Positions 7,129 to 8,708 of a DNA stretch of 8,708 nt are shown one piece after another. Made by a program: the position numbers and the translations under genes. The stretch is taken from positions 1 through 8,708 of the forward strand of contig JAISEZ010000328.1 of assembly GCA_031263835.1 (NCBI GenBank), in the 5' to 3' direction. Within the stretch, counting starts at the first letter, position 1, and each line of letters opens with the position of its first letter. Below the pieces are notes generated by a model. The model was not told the DNA's origin. It saw only the letters and a program-made list of their open reading frames with translations, and did no database searches. Source of the stretch: Tannerella sp. Its GTDB lineage: Bacteria > Bacteroidota > Bacteroidia > Bacteroidales > Tannerellaceae.

Positions 7129-8441
7129 GTACGGAAAATAAATCAAGTGAACTGATACCGTTCAAACTCCCGATAGATACGGAGAAAATTATCAAGGTAA
7201 TCGGTGTCGGCGGCGGCGGCGGAAACGCGGTGAAACACATGTATCAGGAAGGCATACACGACGTCTCATTCGTGCTGTGCAATACGGACTGGCAGCACAT
7301 GAAAGAGTCCGACATACCGGTCAAAATTCTGCTGGGGCCTACCGTCACGAAAGGGCTGGGCGCCGGCAACAACCCGAAAAAAGGCGAGGAAGCCGCCCTG
7401 GAAAGCGAGCCGGAAATACGCTCCATGCTGAACGACGGCACGCAAATGGTGTTTATCACGGCTACCATGGGCGGTGGCACAGGAACGGGTTCTGCGCCGG
7501 TGATTGCCCGGATTGCCCGGGAAATGAACATCCTGACGGTGGGAATTGTGACCATTCCTTTCCTGTTCGAAGGATACGACAAAATCATTCAGGCGCTGGA
7601 CGGCGTGGAAAAAATAAGCCAAAACGTGGACGCCCTGCTCGTCGTGAACAACGAGCGTCTGAGCGAACTCTATCATGAAAACCTCCACAAGATATCCGTC
7701 CGGAAAGCCTTTGCCAAAGCCAACGACACGTTGACGGTCGCGGCCAAAAGCATCTCGGAAGTGATTACCCTGACCGGAGAAATGAATCTGGACTTCGCCG
7801 ATGTGAATACTACTCTGAAGGACGGCGGCATCGCCCTGATGAGCGCAGGCTACGGCTCTGGGGAGAACCGGCTGGCGATAGCCATCCGGGACGCCCTCAA
7901 TTCGCCCCTGCTAAGCTATAATGACTTTGACCATGCGAAAAAAATCCTTTTCCAGATCACTTCCAGCTCCGACGAACAGTATGAATTGGGTATGGAGGAG
8001 ATGGCGCATATCGAGAATTTCATGAAAAAATTTGAAAACTACATCAAGGTCATCTGGGGACTGGCCTATGACGACTCTCTGAGCGACAAGGTCAAGTTCA
8101 CCGTGCTTGCGTCGGGATTCGGACTGGACGAAGTACTCACCCGCAAGGAACGGGAAGACATTTCCAATGCGAAGGAGAAGGAGGCACAAAAGATTATTGC
8201 CGGTTTCTACGGTTCGCAGAACAAATCGGCGGACCTGACGTCGCGCATTGCCATCCTGACCGGAGACGAAATGGACGACAACACCTTCATTTGCTGGCTG
8301 GAAGAGCATCCGGTCTGCGATCGCAAGCCGGAAGAAATCACCGGGCTACGCGAGAAAAAGAAGCGGGATACGTCTCCCGTCAAGCCGTCCGTAGCGTCGC
8401 CGGAAGCCGGCGGCCAACCGGTCACATTTAGATTCAATTAA
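7125..8441 (+). CDS. ftsZ: FtsZ, tubulin-like division GTPase (canonical copy)
   Basis: FtsZ polymerises with GTP into the cytokinetic ring. The 438-residue protein keeps the full set of signatures: GVGGGGGNAV (27-36), CNTD (52-55), GLGAGNNP (77-84), GGGTGTG (116-122), FEG (148-150), NNERL (175-179), and the T7 loop NLDFADV (221-227) with both catalytic aspartates. The globular part ends near 335. It is followed by a charged segment (about 338-358), FYG (361-363), further conserved-looking sequence (370-396) and a Lys/Pro linker ending VTFRFN, which may be the C-terminal interaction peptide. This extended tail matches the type found in Bacteroidales FtsZ. The start at 7125 sits in an A-rich context and overlaps the preceding paralogue's stop. 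Because it alone has an intact GTP pocket and tail, it is the likely ring-forming subunit. Confidence 0.95.
   Translation: MSTENKSSELIPFKLPIDTEKIIKVIGVGGGGGNAVKHMYQEGIHDVSFVLCNTDWQHMKESDIPVKILLGPTVTKGLGAGNNPKKGEEAALESEPEIRSMLNDGTQMVFITATMGGGTGTGSAPVIARIAREMNILTVGIVTIPFLFEGYDKIIQALDGVEKISQNVDALLVVNNERLSELYHENLHKISVRKAFAKANDTLTVAAKSISEVITLTGEMNLDFADVNTTLKDGGIALMSAGYGSGENRLAIAIRDALNSPLLSYNDFDHAKKILFQITSSSDEQYELGMEEMAHIENFMKKFENYIKVIWGLAYDDSLSDKVKFTVLASGFGLDEVLTRKEREDISNAKEKEAQKIIAGFYGSQNKSADLTSRIAILTGDEMDDNTFICWLEEHPVCDRKPEEITGLREKKKRDTSPVKPSVASPEAGGQPVTFRFN
7176..7334 (+). repeat. Second copy of the best-conserved segment of the ftsZ duplication
   Basis: This is the partner of 6142-6300. The shared stretches are long enough, including about 20 identical bases at TCCGACATACCGGTCAAAAT, that recombination between the copies is plausible. 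Confidence 0.75.
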
Positions 8442-8460
8442 CACCAAAATAAGAACAGAG

Positions 8461-8708
8461 ATGAATTTATTCGAACAAATCAGTAACGACATCAAAGCCG
8501 CCATGCTGGCGAAAGACAAAGTAAAACTGGAAGCGCTCCGCAACGTAAAGAAGTATTTTCTGGAGGCGAAGACGGCTCCGGGCGCTAACGACACCTTGAC
8601 GGATGAGGAGGCGCTCAAGATCATCCGGAAGCTGGTGAAACAGGGCAAGGACGCCGCTCAAATCTACGCGGAACAAAACCGTCAGGACCTGGCCGATGCG
8701 GAACTGGC
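8461..8708 (+). CDS. GatB/YqeY-domain protein, N-terminal part (runs off the window)
   Basis: The visible 82 codons begin MNLFEQISNDIKAAMLAKDK and continue with an L-EALRNVKK stretch, a T-DEEALKIIRKLVKQGKDA segment and QIYAEQNRQDL. This is the typical start of the YqeY family: small, helical proteins of about 150 residues related to the tail domain of GatB. YqeY proteins are thought to act with tRNA or amidotransferase functions, but their role is not well defined. The gene commonly lies directly after ftsZ in Bacteroidales, which supports both this call and the host assignment. It starts 19 nt after the ftsZ stop, in an A-rich leader containing AGAG just before the ATG. I see no terminator in the gap, so co-transcription with ftsZ is likely. 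The 3' end is outside the window. Confidence 0.88.
   Translation, partial: MNLFEQISNDIKAAMLAKDKVKLEALRNVKKYFLEAKTAPGANDTLTDEEALKIIRKLVKQGKDAAQIYAEQNRQDLADAEL

Noticed and set aside
8442..8460. Terminator or promoter between ftsZ and the yqeY-like gene
   Set aside because: The 19-nt gap shows no inverted repeat or clear promoter elements.

Overview
The window is an interior piece of a division and cell wall (dcw) gene cluster. The gene order is ftsW, murG, murC, ftsQ, ftsA, ftsZ, then a GatB/YqeY-domain gene, with no murB or ddl between murC and ftsQ. That order, the FtsZ with a long C-terminal extension, and the A-rich start regions with little Shine-Dalgarno sequence point to Bacteroidota, probably Bacteroidales. 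Base composition looks moderately GC-rich by eye. I cannot place the genus; the amount of oddity in core genes would suit an uncultured or host-associated lineage, but that is inference.

Layout: every gene is on the + strand and almost no base is non-coding. ftsW (10-1311) overlaps a fused murG-murC gene (1308-3962) by ATGA. That gene overlaps ftsQ (3959-4687) by ATGA. ftsA (4695-6104) follows after 7 nt and overlaps a first ftsZ-like gene (6088-7128) by 17 nt. This overlaps the canonical ftsZ (7125-8441) by ATGA. The yqeY-like gene starts 19 nt later (8461) and runs off the window. No promoter or terminator is apparent inside, so the block reads as one translationally coupled transcript.

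Function: MurC makes UDP-MurNAc-L-Ala, MurG makes lipid II, and FtsW polymerises lipid II at the septum. FtsQ links the periplasmic divisome to the inner membrane. FtsA anchors FtsZ filaments to the membrane, and FtsZ forms the ring.

Four things are unusual. (1) MurG and MurC are one 884-residue polypeptide, joined by eight copies of a seven-residue repeat encoded by a 21-bp tandem repeat. (2) ftsZ is duplicated in tandem, and the first copy has lost several GTP-binding signatures and the C-terminal tail while keeping the T7-loop aspartates. (3) FtsA is altered in all three actin-fold nucleotide-binding motifs. (4) ftsA carries a run of eight G just before its membrane-targeting helix. Together these suggest a remodelled cytoskeletal module in which nucleotide use is concentrated in one FtsZ copy. 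That reading is a hypothesis; the sequence changes are directly visible.
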